Assembly: GCF_003351145.1 (NCBI RefSeq)
Contig: NZ_QQSV01000001.1
Coordinates: 434,001 to 498,000, forward strand
DNA length: 64,000 bases
Reading direction: 5' to 3'
Origin: Meiothermus sp. QL-1
GTDB taxonomy: Bacteria; Deinococcota; Deinococci; Deinococcales; Thermaceae
The notes beneath the pieces were generated by a model. It was not told the DNA's origin. It made no database searches and saw nothing but the letters and a program-made list of their open reading frames with translations. The position numbers and the translations under genes are program-made. Position 1 is the stretch's first letter. Each line of letters opens with the position of its first letter. Shown here one piece after another: positions 29,659 to 41,412 of the stretch.

Positions 29659-30132
29659 ATGGCGGGTTCGGTGCCTGAGTCCTTTCGCCTGGACCACACC
29701 AGGGTTCGGGCTCCTTACGTGCGGCTGGCGGGGGTTGTGGAGACCCCTCGGGGGGACCGCATCGAGAAGTACGACCTGCGGCTGGCCCAGCCCAACCAGG
29801 AAGCCCTGGATACCGGTAGTCTGCACACCTTAGAGCACCTGCTGGCCACCTACCTGCGCCGCCACCTGGAAGGGGTGGTGGACGTCTCGCCCATGGGTTG
29901 CCGCACGGGGTTTTACCTGGTGGTGCTGGGGGAGCCAGGGCCCCATCAGGTGTTGGAGGCCCTGCGGGCCAGCCTGGAGGCGGCGGTGCAGCACCAGGTG
30001 GTACCGGGGGTGAGCGAGCTGGAGTGCGGCAACTACCGCGACCACAACCCTGAAGGGGCGCGGGCTTGGGCCAGGCGGGTGCTCGAGCAGGGTCTGCGCG
30101 TGCAGGAGACCGTGGAGATCGAGGGCGCTTGA
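29659..30132 (+). CDS. luxS: S-ribosylhomocysteine lyase LuxS
   Basis: A 157-residue enzyme that cleaves S-ribosylhomocysteine to homocysteine and the AI-2 precursor DPD. The metal site is HTLEH (about 55-59) plus the later His in NYRDHN, and the catalytic Cys is in SPMGCRTGFYL (about 81). TAAACT (29646-29651) lies seven bases before the ATG, so it appears leaderless with its own promoter. mtnN, the preceding step of the pathway, starts four bases after it. Confidence 0.97.
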   Translation: MAGSVPESFRLDHTRVRAPYVRLAGVVETPRGDRIEKYDLRLAQPNQEALDTGSLHTLEHLLATYLRRHLEGVVDVSPMGCRTGFYLVVLGEPGPHQVLEALRASLEAAVQHQVVPGVSELECGNYRDHNPEGARAWARRVLEQGLRVQETVEIEGA

Positions 30133-30135
30133 GGT

Positions 30136-30819
30136 ATGGCTCCGGTGGCCCTTTTCGCTGCCGAAGGGGTTGAAGCCCAGGCGTTGCGCGGCGCCCTTGC
30201 TTTGGAGGAGGTGGTGGACGGGCCTTGGCCCATCCACCGGGGGGAGGTGGGCCGTTATCCTGTGGTGCTCATCGAGACCGGGGTGGGTAAGGTGGCCGCA
30301 GCGGCTGCCGTGGCCTATGCCAGGGCACGCTTCGGCCCAGCGCAGGCCTTTTGGCTGGGGGTGGCTGGCGCGCTCAACCCCGCGCTCAAGCCCCTCGATT
30401 TGGTGTTGGCCCAGGATGCGGTGCAGTACGACGTGGACATCACCGCCTTTGGCCGCTCCCCGGGGGAGCTGGCAACCGGCGAGCGCTTTATCCCTGCCGA
30501 TCCGGTGCTCACCTCCCGGCTGGCGCGCACGGCCACCCTCATGGGGTTGCCGGTTTTCCTTGGACGCATTGCCAGCGGGGATCGCTTTCTGGCCGACCGT
30601 GCGCAGGCGGAGGAGGTGCGCTCGATTTTTGGGGCCGATGCGGTGGAGATGGAGGGGGCTGCGGCCTTGTGGACGGCCCGCCGGGTGGGCCTGCCCATGG
30701 CCCTCGTGCGGAGCATTACCGACCAGGCGGGGCACGACGCCCCTCCGGCCTTTGAGGCCTTCTTGCAGGGTGCGGCCGAGCGGCTCGCTGCCCTGATGCG
30801 CCGGGCGTTGGGCGAGTGA
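30136..30819 (+). CDS. mtnN: 5'-methylthioadenosine / S-adenosylhomocysteine nucleosidase
   Basis: A 227-residue phosphorylase-superfamily nucleosidase that removes adenine from SAH and MTA. TGVGKVAAA binds the ribose side, VEMEGAAAL carries the Met-Glu pair, and RSITDQAG holds the catalytic Asp. Product S-ribosylhomocysteine feeds LuxS, encoded just upstream; the pair is a compact SAH-detoxification operon. The N-terminus is somewhat divergent but complete in length. Confidence 0.92.
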   Translation: MAPVALFAAEGVEAQALRGALALEEVVDGPWPIHRGEVGRYPVVLIETGVGKVAAAAAVAYARARFGPAQAFWLGVAGALNPALKPLDLVLAQDAVQYDVDITAFGRSPGELATGERFIPADPVLTSRLARTATLMGLPVFLGRIASGDRFLADRAQAEEVRSIFGADAVEMEGAAALWTARRVGLPMALVRSITDQAGHDAPPAFEAFLQGAAERLAALMRRALGE

Positions 30820-31175
30820 TGCGTATACGGGCGAAGTTCTGGCTCGAGTCCGACCAGGGGGAGTTCCTCCTTGGCCCGGGCACCCTGCGCCTGCTTGGGG
30901 CAGTGGCCGAGAAGGGCAGCCTGAAGGCCGCGGCCCGGAGCCTGCGGCTCGGTTACCGCACGGCCTGGGCCCGGCTCAGGCGGGCAGAGGCAGGGCTGGG
31001 CTTTCCCCTGCTCCAGCGCCACTCGGGGGGCGAGGGGGGAGGGGGGAGCATCCTGACCCCTGAGGCCTGGGCTTTGCTCGAGGGCTACCAGCGCTTCCTG
31101 GAGGGGTTGGAAGAGGAGCTGGAGGCCCGCTTTTGCGCGGCCTTTGGTGGCCGGCCAGGGCAGGTGCGCCGGTGA
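30819..31175 (+). CDS. ModE/LysR-type winged-helix regulator without effector domain
   Basis: A 118-residue DNA-binding protein matching the N-terminal ModE-like winged helix (GTLRLLGAVAEKGSLKAAARSL, then a recognition region RTAWARLRRAE). No molybdate-binding or LysR effector domain follows, so it is a single-domain regulator. The ATG shares one base with the mtnN TGA (TGATG), so it is translationally coupled to luxS-mtnN. Its target is unknown. Confidence 0.8.
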   Translation: MRIRAKFWLESDQGEFLLGPGTLRLLGAVAEKGSLKAAARSLRLGYRTAWARLRRAEAGLGFPLLQRHSGGEGGGGSILTPEAWALLEGYQRFLEGLEEELEARFCAAFGGRPGQVRR

Positions 31176-31247
31176 CGTGCTAGCATGGCCTCATCGCGGC
31201 CATTTCCGAGCCTGGCCTTGGAAGGGGCTGTGGGAAGGAGCGTAAGG

Positions 31248-32171
31248 ATGCTCAGACGGGTCCTGGTTTTGCTGTGGGGGTTCTTTGGGCTGGCCCTGGC
31301 CCAGGCCGACCCCGTGGTGGCGGTGGTGGGGCATACCACCATCCGCAAAAGCCATTTTGAGATACAGTTTGGCCTTTTTGTGCGGGACTTCCTGCGCCAG
31401 CGGGGCCAGCCCTATACCCCGGAGGCCCTGGAGCTGTTTGCCCCCTACCGGGCCGAGTACCTAAAGCGCATGGTGCAGGACCGGGCGGTGATCCTGGCTG
31501 CCGAGCAGGCGGGGTTTGCTGCGCAGAAGGAGGCGGTGGAGAGGGCCATAGAGGAGGTGAAGGCCGAGTTTGCAGGGGAGGAGGTCTTCGAGCAGGCCCT
31601 GAAGGAAGCGGGGATTCCCGACCTGGAGGCCTACCGCGCCTTGGTCTACGAGGTCCTGACCTACGACGCCTACCTCGAGCACCTCTCGGCCAGGCTTCGC
31701 GTAAGCCAGCCAGCCCTCAGGCTGCTGTACCTCTTTTCTAAGCCCCAGTTCACCCTGCCCCAGCGCTACTGCGCGGCCCATATCCTACTCAAAACCGCCC
31801 AGGAGGCCCGCCAGGTCATCGCCCGGCTCAACCGGGGTGAAAAATTCGCCGACCTGGCCAAGGCCCTCTCCCAGGACCCCGGCAGCCGGGCCGAGGGGGG
31901 GAACCTGGGCTGCGAGCCGCGGGGTACCTTTGTGGCGCCCTTTGAGCTGGCCCTCCTGGCCCTCAAGCCCGGCGAGGTGTCAAAAACCCCTGTGCAGACC
32001 GAGTTTGGCTTCCACGTCATCCTATTGGTGCGCGTTCTGATGCCGGAAATTCAACCCTACGAGGAGGTCCAGAGCCTGCTGAGCCGAAGGGTCCAGGACC
32101 TCGCCTTGCAGAAGCTGCTCACCAGCCTGGCCCAGCGGACCCCCAGCCGGCTTTACCCCGAGAACCTCTGA
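31248..32171 (+). CDS. SurA-like periplasmic peptidyl-prolyl isomerase
   Basis: A 307-residue exported protein with an N-terminal signal peptide (RRVLVLLWGFFGLALAQA), a SurA_N-type helical chaperone part (about 25-170) and a parvulin (rotamase) domain (about 185-275, AAHILLKTAQEARQVIARL and GGNLGCEPRGTFVAPFE). It probably assists folding of envelope proteins. The ATG at 31248 follows GGGAAGGAG. An upstream in-frame start at 31185 would bury the signal sequence. Confidence 0.85.
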   Translation: MLRRVLVLLWGFFGLALAQADPVVAVVGHTTIRKSHFEIQFGLFVRDFLRQRGQPYTPEALELFAPYRAEYLKRMVQDRAVILAAEQAGFAAQKEAVERAIEEVKAEFAGEEVFEQALKEAGIPDLEAYRALVYEVLTYDAYLEHLSARLRVSQPALRLLYLFSKPQFTLPQRYCAAHILLKTAQEARQVIARLNRGEKFADLAKALSQDPGSRAEGGNLGCEPRGTFVAPFELALLALKPGEVSKTPVQTEFGFHVILLVRVLMPEIQPYEEVQSLLSRRVQDLALQKLLTSLAQRTPSRLYPENL

Positions 32172-32174
32172 GGG

Positions 32175-32203
32175 TTGACACGGTATACCAAACGGCGTAA
32201 ACT
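32175..32203 (+). promoter_or_regulatory. Promoter of the ilv-leu-cim operon
   Basis: TTGACA (32175-32180), 17-base spacer, TAAACT (32198-32203): close to the sigma-70 consensus. The start point falls just before the leader-peptide ATG. Confidence 0.85.
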
Positions 32204-32213
32204 CTAGCCCAAG

Positions 32214-32285
32214 ATGCTCTCCGCACGCCTATCCCTACCTGTAGTAGGCCTAGTGATTACTGGGCCCGGGGGGGATATGGCGTAG
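32214..32285 (+). CDS. Branched-chain leader peptide (ilv attenuator)
   Basis: A 23-codon ORF ten bases after the -10 box, ending TAG at 32283-32285. Of its codons, four are Leu, three Val and one Ile, clustered in the first 15. They include CTA (three) and GTA (two), which are uncommon in the structural genes here. This is the composition of an ilv attenuation sensor. Its 3' half contains the hairpin 32247-32254 / 32259-32266 and the G-run 32268-32274 that can pair with the terminator's C-arm. Confidence 0.8.
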   Translation: MLSARLSLPVVGLVITGPGGDMA

Positions 32286-32309
32286 CGCAGCCTTAGAACG
32301 CGTCCAATC

Positions 32310-32339
32310 GCCCCCCGCACCACCGGGGGGCAGCTTTTT
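32310..32339 (+). terminator. Attenuator terminator before ilvB
   Basis: CCCCCCG (32311-32317) pairs with CGGGGGG (32324-32330) around a six-base loop; G32310-C32331 adds a pair. AGC and five T residues follow. The C-arm can instead pair with the G-run at 32268-32274 inside the leader-peptide gene, giving an antiterminator. Two further A-U pairs can form past a two-base bulge. Confidence 0.8.
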
Positions 32340-32350
32340 GGGGAGAGACC

Positions 32351-34036
32351 ATGAACGGAGCCAGAGCCATACTGAAAGCCTTGGAGATGCAGGGGGTGGA
32401 GCTCATCTTCGGCCATCCAGGGGGTACCATCATGCCCACCTACGATGCCCTCTACGACTCGTCCATCCGCCACGTGCTGGTGCGGCACGAGCAGGGAGGC
32501 ATCCACGCCGCCACCGGCTATGCCCGGGCCTCGGGCCGGGTGGGGGTGGTCATGGCCACCTCGGGGCCGGGCGCGCTAAACCTGGTCACCGGCTTGCAGG
32601 ACGCCCTGATGGACTCCACCCCGGTGGTGGCCATCACCGGCAACGTTCCCCAGCACCTCATCGGCACCGACGCTTTTCAGGAGGCCGACGTGGTGGGCAT
32701 CACCCAGCCGGTGACCAAGCACAACATGCAGGTCCGCAACGTCAACGATATCCCCCGGGCCATCGCCGAGGCCTTCTACATCGCCTCCACAGGGCGGCCT
32801 GGCCCCGTGCTCCTCGACTTCCCCAAGGATGTGCAGCTCGCCGAGTTTACCGGGAGCTTCGATGTGGTGGTGGACCTGCCGGGCTACAAGCCCACCTACA
32901 AGGGCCACCCCCGCCAGATTGAACGGGCGCTGGAGGCCCTGGGCAAGGCCGAGCGTCCGGTGCTGATGGTGGGCGGCGGGGCCCAGCACGCCTCGGCCGA
33001 GATTACCGAGCTGGCCCTCAAGACCGGCCTGCCGGTGATTCCCACCCTGATGGGCCTGGGCGTCTTCCCCGGTACCCACCCCCAGTGCCTGGGGATGCCG
33101 GGCATGCACGGTTCGGTGGCGGCCAACCGGGCCATCCAGTACGCCGATACCATCCTGGCCATCGGGCTTCGTTTCGACGACCGGGTGACCGGCAAAATCT
33201 CCCGCTTTGCCCCCCATGCCCACACCGTTATCCACGTGGATATTGACCCGGCCGAGATCGGCAAGCTGGTCAAGACCTCGATCCCCGTGGTGGGGGATGC
33301 CAAGTGGGTGGCGGCCGAGCTGGTCAAGGGGGCCAAGAAGCTCAACCTAAGCAAGTGGTGGGCGCAGCTCGAGGAGTGGAAGACCAAGTACCCCTTCGCC
33401 TGGAAGCCCAAGCCCTACCTGCAAAGCCAGGAGGTAATCCAGGCCTTCTGGGAGGCCACCCGGGGCCGGGCGGTGGTGACCTCGGGGGTGGGGCAGCACC
33501 AGATGTTCGTGGCCCAGTTCTTCAAGTTCGACCGACCCCGCACCTGGATCAACTCGGGCGGGCTGGGCACCATGGGGGTGGGCCTGCCCTTCGCCATCGG
33601 AGCGGCCCTGGCCCGGCCGGACGAGCTGGTGATTGACTTCGACGGCGATGGCAGCTTCCAGATGACCCTGCAGGAGCTGGCCACCCTAAAGAAGCTCAAC
33701 CTGAACGTGAAGATCGTCATCCTCAACAACGGCTTTTTGGGCATGGTGCGGCAGTGGCAGGACCTGTTCCACGGGCGGCGCTACAGCGAGGTCTATCTGG
33801 CCGACTCCAACCCCGACTTTGCCAAACTGGCCGAAGCCTACGGCATCCCCGGGCTCACCCTCACCGACAAGGCCCAGCTTCAGGACGCGGTCAAGGCGGT
33901 CCTGGCCCAGCCGGGGCCGGTCCTGCTGGACGCCCGGGTCTACCACGAGGAGGGGGTCTTCCCCATGATTCCCTCGGGTGGGGCGGCCGAGGACATGATC
34001 ATCGAGAACCCCCGGGAGGCGGTGGCCGGGGATTAG
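32351..34036 (+). CDS. ilvB: Acetolactate synthase large subunit
   Basis: A 561-residue thiamine-diphosphate enzyme that joins two pyruvates to acetolactate, or pyruvate and 2-oxobutyrate to acetohydroxybutyrate. The activating Glu is in VRHEQGGIHAA (about 48). The FAD/middle domain spans about 190-330. The ThDP-binding motif begins GDGSFQMTLQELATL, with the metal ligand Asn in NNGFLGMVRQWQ. First structural gene of the attenuated operon; GGGGAGAG lies before the ATG, directly after the terminator T-run. Confidence 0.97.
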   Translation: MNGARAILKALEMQGVELIFGHPGGTIMPTYDALYDSSIRHVLVRHEQGGIHAATGYARASGRVGVVMATSGPGALNLVTGLQDALMDSTPVVAITGNVPQHLIGTDAFQEADVVGITQPVTKHNMQVRNVNDIPRAIAEAFYIASTGRPGPVLLDFPKDVQLAEFTGSFDVVVDLPGYKPTYKGHPRQIERALEALGKAERPVLMVGGGAQHASAEITELALKTGLPVIPTLMGLGVFPGTHPQCLGMPGMHGSVAANRAIQYADTILAIGLRFDDRVTGKISRFAPHAHTVIHVDIDPAEIGKLVKTSIPVVGDAKWVAAELVKGAKKLNLSKWWAQLEEWKTKYPFAWKPKPYLQSQEVIQAFWEATRGRAVVTSGVGQHQMFVAQFFKFDRPRTWINSGGLGTMGVGLPFAIGAALARPDELVIDFDGDGSFQMTLQELATLKKLNLNVKIVILNNGFLGMVRQWQDLFHGRRYSEVYLADSNPDFAKLAEAYGIPGLTLTDKAQLQDAVKAVLAQPGPVLLDARVYHEEGVFPMIPSGGAAEDMIIENPREAVAGD

Positions 34037-34045
34037 GGGAGGCGT

Positions 34046-35609
<1,564 letters not shown>

Positions 35610-35617
35610 GAGGTCCT

Positions 35618-37177
<1,560 letters not shown>

Positions 37178-37190
37178 GGCGGGGGCGGTC

Positions 37191-38774
37191 ATGATCGAAA
37201 TCCTCGATACCACCCTGCGCGATGGCACCCAGGGCGAGGCCGTAAGCCTCTCCGTAGACGACAAAGTGGCCATTGCCAGGCGTCTGGCGGCCTTTGGTAT
37301 CCCCCTCATCGAGGGGGGCTGGCCCGGTTCCAACCCTAAAGACGCCGAGTTCTTCGCCCGGATGAAGGGGGTGGACCTGGGGGGAAGCCGGCTTGTGGCC
37401 TTTGGCTCCACCCGGCGCAAGGGGATGCGTCCTGAGGACGACCCTTCGGTGACGGCCTTGCTGGAGGCGGAGACCCCAGTGGTCACGGTGGTGGCCAAAA
37501 GCTGGGACTTCCATGTGACCGAGGCGCTCGAGGTCTCCCTGGAAGAGAACCTCCGCATGATTGAGGAGACCTACCGCTATCTGGTAGGGCGGGGCCGGCG
37601 GGTGATCCACGACGCCGAGCACTTCTTCGACGGTTACAAGGCCAACCCTGCCTACGCCATGGCGACGCTGGAGGCCGCGGTGCGCGGGGGGGCCGATACG
37701 CTCTGCCTTTGCGATACCAACGGGGGAAGCCTGCCCGAAGAGGTCCACGAGATTACCCGGAGGGTACGGGAGGCCTTCCCGCAGGTGGTGATCGGCATCC
37801 ATCCCCACAACGATGCGGAGCTTGCGGTGGCCAACGCCCTGGCTGCGGTGCGTGCTGGGGCCACCCATGTGCAGGGCACCATCAACGGCTACGGGGAGCG
37901 CTGCGGCAACCTGAACCTCACCAGCGCCATCCCCAACCTGATGCTGAAGTGCGGCCTGCCGCTGGTGGGGCTGGACCGGGAAAAGCTCAGGGAGCTGCGG
38001 GAGCTCTCGCACTTTGTGGATGAGCGGGCCAACCTGACCCCCAATCTGCGGGCCCCCTACGTGGGCGACGCGGCCTTTGCCCACAAAGGGGGCATCCACG
38101 TCTCGGCGGTGCTCAAGGACCCCCGCACCTATGAGCACGTGCCGCCCGAGGCGGTGGGGAACACCCGGCGCATTCTGGTCTCCGACCTCTCGGGGCGCAG
38201 CAACCTGCTGGCCAAGCTGGCCGAGGCCGGGGTAGAGGTGCCCAAGGAGATGACCGGCGTCCTTTTGAAGGAGGTCAAGCAGCTCGAGCACGCCGGCTAC
38301 GCCTTTGAGGGGGCTGAGGCCAGCTTCTTCCTGCTGGCCCATCGCCTCAAGGGGGGGCAGATGCCCTTCAGCCTCGAGGGCTTCACGGTCTTCGTGCACG
38401 TGAACGACGCCGACCCCGAGACCCCCACCTGGGCCGAGGCCACGGTGCGGGTGCGGGTGGGCGAGACCTTGCAGCACACCGCCGCCGAAAGCCAGTATGG
38501 CCCGGTCTCGGCCCTGGACAAGGCCTTCCGCAAGGCCATAGAGCCCTTCTACCCCGAGATTGCCGAGATTGAGCTTTCGGACTACAAGGTGCGCATCCTC
38601 TCGGGCCAGGAGGCGGGCACCGCCTCGGGGGTGCGGGTGATGATCGAGATGCACCGGGGAAAGGAGCGCTGGAGCACGGTGGGGGCCAGCAAGAACAATC
38701 TGGAGGCCTCGCTCAAGGCCCTTGCCGACGGCTACGCTTATCCGCTGGTGAAGAACCAGCCGGTGTTTCGCTAG
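37191..38774 (+). CDS. cimA: (R)-citramalate synthase
   Basis: A 527-residue LeuA-family enzyme beginning MIEILDTTLRDGTQGEAVS, a signature of the CimA group; IHPHNDAELAVANALAAV gives the metal ligands. It condenses pyruvate and acetyl-CoA to citramalate and so makes 2-oxobutyrate without threonine, an alternative route to isoleucine. Its place after ilvBNC-leuA supports this. A C-terminal LeuA dimer domain is present. Its 3' end overlaps the convergent methyltransferase gene by 62 bases. Confidence 0.93.
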   Translation: MIEILDTTLRDGTQGEAVSLSVDDKVAIARRLAAFGIPLIEGGWPGSNPKDAEFFARMKGVDLGGSRLVAFGSTRRKGMRPEDDPSVTALLEAETPVVTVVAKSWDFHVTEALEVSLEENLRMIEETYRYLVGRGRRVIHDAEHFFDGYKANPAYAMATLEAAVRGGADTLCLCDTNGGSLPEEVHEITRRVREAFPQVVIGIHPHNDAELAVANALAAVRAGATHVQGTINGYGERCGNLNLTSAIPNLMLKCGLPLVGLDREKLRELRELSHFVDERANLTPNLRAPYVGDAAFAHKGGIHVSAVLKDPRTYEHVPPEAVGNTRRILVSDLSGRSNLLAKLAEAGVEVPKEMTGVLLKEVKQLEHAGYAFEGAEASFFLLAHRLKGGQMPFSLEGFTVFVHVNDADPETPTWAEATVRVRVGETLQHTAAESQYGPVSALDKAFRKAIEPFYPEIAEIELSDYKVRILSGQEAGTASGVRVMIEMHRGKERWSTVGASKNNLEASLKALADGYAYPLVKNQPVFR

Positions 38775-39285
38775 GGGCCTCCTCGTAGGCCCTCAGGGCT
38801 TCCTCCTCCGCGGGTATGCGCACCCGGAGGAGGAGCCAGGCGTTGGCCAGGCTGGCCAGCAGGGCGGTGGCCCAGGCGTTGAAAACAAGGGGCAGGGCGA
38901 GCAGCTCGAGCGAGACCGCCAGGTAGTTGGGGTGGCGCAGATAGCGGTAGGGCCCCTCCCGGATGCGCCGTCCCCCCGGCACCACCAGGATGCGGGTGTT
39001 CCAGTAAGGCCCCAGGGTGGCGATGGCCCAGTAGCGAAGAACCTGCGCCAGGAGGAAAAGGCCCAGCCAGAACCCCCAGATGGGGGAGGGCTGGTTGCGC
39101 GCCAGCCCCTCCAGGAGCCACCCTACCAGCCAGCCTATGTGCAGCAGGAAAAAAAGCGGGTAGTGGGCCTGCCCGTATTCCCGAGCCCCTCGGGCTTGTG
39201 CCCAGCGGTAGTTTCTCTGGGCCCATATGAGCTCCAACCCCCGCTGGAGCAGCACAAACCCCAAAGCCAGCCAGAGGCCTACCAC
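38713..39285 (-). CDS. Isoprenylcysteine-carboxyl-methyltransferase-like (BpsB/YpbQ-type) membrane methyltransferase
   Basis: A 190-residue protein with about four membrane segments and the ICMT-type SAM-binding motif around GPYRYLRHPNYLAV (about 117-130). In Bacillus, BpsB of this family methylates alkylpyrones made by a partner type III polyketide synthase; here such a synthase lies directly upstream, overlapping by seven bases. The likely job is methylation of its product. The last 20 codons extend into the convergent cimA. Last gene of a four-gene minus-strand operon. Confidence 0.78.
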   Translation of the reverse strand: MVGLWLALGFVLLQRGLELIWAQRNYRWAQARGAREYGQAHYPLFFLLHIGWLVGWLLEGLARNQPSPIWGFWLGLFLLAQVLRYWAIATLGPYWNTRILVVPGGRRIREGPYRYLRHPNYLAVSLELLALPLVFNAWATALLASLANAWLLLRVRIPAEEEALRAYEEAPSETPAGSSPADKRSRRQGP

Positions 39286-40307
39286 TCGAGCACCACCCCT
39301 TCCAGGGCAAAGCCCGGGCCCAGGGCGAGCAGAAGGCCGGGGCCGCGCCGGTTTTGCCCCATCTGCCGGGCCAAAACGAACAGCACGGTGGGGCTGGACA
39401 TGTTGCCGTAGGCCGCCAGCACCGCGCGGGAGACCTCCAGGCTTTCCTCATCTACCCCTAGGCTTTTGAAGGCCAGGAGTACCTTGGCCCCGCCGGGGTG
39501 CAGCGTCCAGGTGGCCACCTGCTCGACCGAGAGGCCCCATTCGGCCAGCCCCTCGGCCAGAAGGGGGCCCAGCCGGCCCTCCACCAAAGCCGGGATGCTC
39601 TGGGAAAAGCGTACTTTTAGCCCCTCTTCCACCAGGTCCCAGCCCATCACCTCGTAGCTTTCGGGGAGGAGCCGGCTGAAGCTGCCCCGCACCGCCGGGC
39701 CCTCCCCCTCGCCCAGCACTGCTGCGGCGGCCCCGTCGGCGAAGAGGCTGGTGGCCACCAGGTTGCCCTTGCTCAGGTCCCCCTTCAAAAAGGTCAGGCT
39801 GCAGAGCTCCACCGCCACCAGCAGGACCGCCTTTCCGTGCAGCCGCGCCAGCTCGGCAGCCCGGGCCAGCCCCGCTGCCCCTCCAGCACAGCCCAGGCCC
39901 CAGAGGGGTAGGCGCAGAACCCCGGCGGGCAGGCCCAGGCGCTGGACCAGGTAGGCCTCGAGGCTGGGGGTGGCAATCCCGGTGGTGGTCACCAGCACCA
40001 CCGCCCCCACCCGGTGGGGCGGCACCCCAGCCTGGGCCAGGGCCTGGCGGCCGGCCTGCTCGCAGAGGGATAGGGCCACCTCGAACCACCGCTGGTTTTT
40101 CTCGACGAAGCTGCGTTCTTGCTGGAACCAATCCAACGGGGCGGAGAGGAAGCGCCGCTGGATGCCGCTGTTCTTGAAAACGGTCATCAGCCGCTCCAGC
40201 CCCTCCATAGGGGCGAAGAGGGTTCGCACCGCCGCGGCCACCTCCTCCTGGGTCACGCAGTAAGGGGGGGTGGCGGTGGTGACCGAAAGGATGCGCGGGG
40301 GCCTCAT
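39279..40307 (-). CDS. Type III polyketide synthase (chalcone/stilbene synthase family)
   Basis: A 342-residue homodimeric ketosynthase. The Cys-His-Asn triad is visible: Cys in LGCAGGAAG (about 139), His in [10 protein letters not shown] (about 272) and Asn in [11 protein letters not shown] (about 305). It probably extends fatty acyl-CoA starters with malonyl-CoA to alkylpyrones or alkylresorcinols, judged from the neighbouring BpsB-like methyltransferase. The ATG overlaps the nitroreductase stop (ATGA). Exact product unknown. Confidence 0.9.
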   Translation of the reverse strand: MRPPRILSVTTATPPYCVTQEEVAAAVRTLFAPMEGLERLMTVFKNSGIQRRFLSAPLDWFQQERSFVEKNQRWFEVALSLCEQAGRQALAQAGVPPHRVGAVVLVTTTGIATPSLEAYLVQRLGLPAGVLRLPLWGLGCAGGAAGLARAAELARLHGKAVLLVAVELCSLTFLKGDLSKGNLVATSLFADGAAAAVLGEGEGPAVRGSFSRLLPESYEVMGWDLVEEGLKVRFSQSIPALVEGRLGPLLAEGLAEWGLSVEQVATWTLHPGGAKVLLAFKSLGVDEESLEVSRAVLAAYGNMSSPTVLFVLARQMGQNRRGPGLLLALGPGFALEGVVLEW

Positions 40308-41086
40308 TCCTCCTCCGGCCTGGCGCAGGTTTCGCGGAATACGAACTGGGGGATGGGCCGGCGCTCATGGGACTGCCAGTCGATGCGGGGGCGCGGGGGC
40401 TCCGGGGGCAGGTAGCCCAGCCGGTAGAGGGCCATGAGCTCCAGCTCATCCGGTACCTCCAAAAGCCGCTTGATCTCGGCCCAGGCCTCAGGGATTTCCA
40501 TGGGGGTGGAGATGAACTGGATGCCCATCCCCAGCTCGACCGTGGCGAGCCAGATGTTCTCGATGGCCATGCCCAGGGCCAGCAGGCTGTAGAACCCCGA
40601 AAGCTCCCCTGGGCGGTACTCGCTTTTGTCCAGCAGGGCTGCCAGCAGCAAGGGCGAGCCGGCAATCAGCTTGCGGTTGTCCTCCCCCAGAATCTCAGGC
40701 ACCCGCAAAAGGCGTAGAAGGCGGGTGGCCCAGGGCTGCATCACCTGGCGGGTGAAAGGGCGCAGGGGGGCTGGGAGCTGGTCGATCAGGATGCCGTCGC
40801 GCCGGCGGGCCATCTCCTCTGGGCTGAAGCGGAAGTATTTGCGGTAGCGCTCGAAAAACTTCCCCTCGGCGATAAGCTGCCGCATGGTGCGGCCCCCGAT
40901 TTCGGCGATTTTCTCCCGACGGGCGGGGTCTTCGATCAGGATGAAGCGCCAGGGCTGGGAGTTGAAGTGGCTGGGGGCCCGGCTGGCCGCCTCCATCAGG
41001 CGGTGCTGGTCCTCCTTCGAGACCGGCTTATCCAGGAAGGGGCCGTTGGTGGTCTTACGCCGGCGCAGGACTTCCCAAAACTCCAC
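40304..41086 (-). CDS. Nitroreductase-family flavoprotein
   Basis: A 260-residue FMN oxidoreductase. The N-terminal [10 protein letters not shown] region and [12 protein letters not shown] form the FMN site, and the C-terminal half ends with [12 protein letters not shown]. An internal segment of about 60 residues (about 85-150) is longer than in classical nitroreductases. GTG start, three bases after the upstream gene's stop, and ATGA overlap with the polyketide synthase: it is firmly in this operon and may oxidise or reduce the polyketide product. Confidence 0.85.
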   Translation of the reverse strand: MEFWEVLRRRKTTNGPFLDKPVSKEDQHRLMEAASRAPSHFNSQPWRFILIEDPARREKIAEIGGRTMRQLIAEGKFFERYRKYFRFSPEEMARRRDGILIDQLPAPLRPFTRQVMQPWATRLLRLLRVPEILGEDNRKLIAGSPLLLAALLDKSEYRPGELSGFYSLLALGMAIENIWLATVELGMGIQFISTPMEIPEAWAEIKRLLEVPDELELMALYRLGYLPPEPPRPRIDWQSHERRPIPQFVFRETCARPEEE

Positions 41087-41089
41087 GGT

Positions 41090-41371
41090 TCACCCCCTCA
41101 GGGCCAGCAGGTAGCCCAGCAGGCCCAGGACCCCCAGCGTTGGGTGGAGCCAGGTGCGCGGCCGGGCCTTGGGGAAAAGGGCCAGGCAGGCCACGGTAAG
41201 CCAGAGCCAGGCCTCCCGGCTTGCGGCCAGAGCGGCCAGGGTGCCCAGAAAGACCCCCAGGTAGAGCAGGTGGTGCCAGAGGCCGAAGGGGCCCAACCCC
41301 AGCTGGGCCGCCAGGCCTACCAGCAGGTTGAGGAGGTAGAGGGCGAAGCCCAGGTGGAACCAGGGGGACAT
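41090..41371 (-). CDS. Small membrane protein leading the polyketide operon
   Basis: A 93-residue protein of about three to four hydrophobic helices (starts MSPWFHLGFALYLLNLLVGL). I do not recognise a family. TAAGCT (minus, 41384-41379) lies seven bases before the ATG, so the operon may start here as a leaderless transcript; the ABC ATPase gene upstream ends only 41 bases away. Confidence 0.65.
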   Translation of the reverse strand: MSPWFHLGFALYLLNLLVGLAAQLGLGPFGLWHHLLYLGVFLGTLAALAASREAWLWLTVACLALFPKARPRTWLHPTLGVLGLLGYLLALRG

Positions 41372-41412
41372 CGCCCTAAGCTTAGCCCAATCCCTTCCTG
41401 CGGGAGTGTGGT

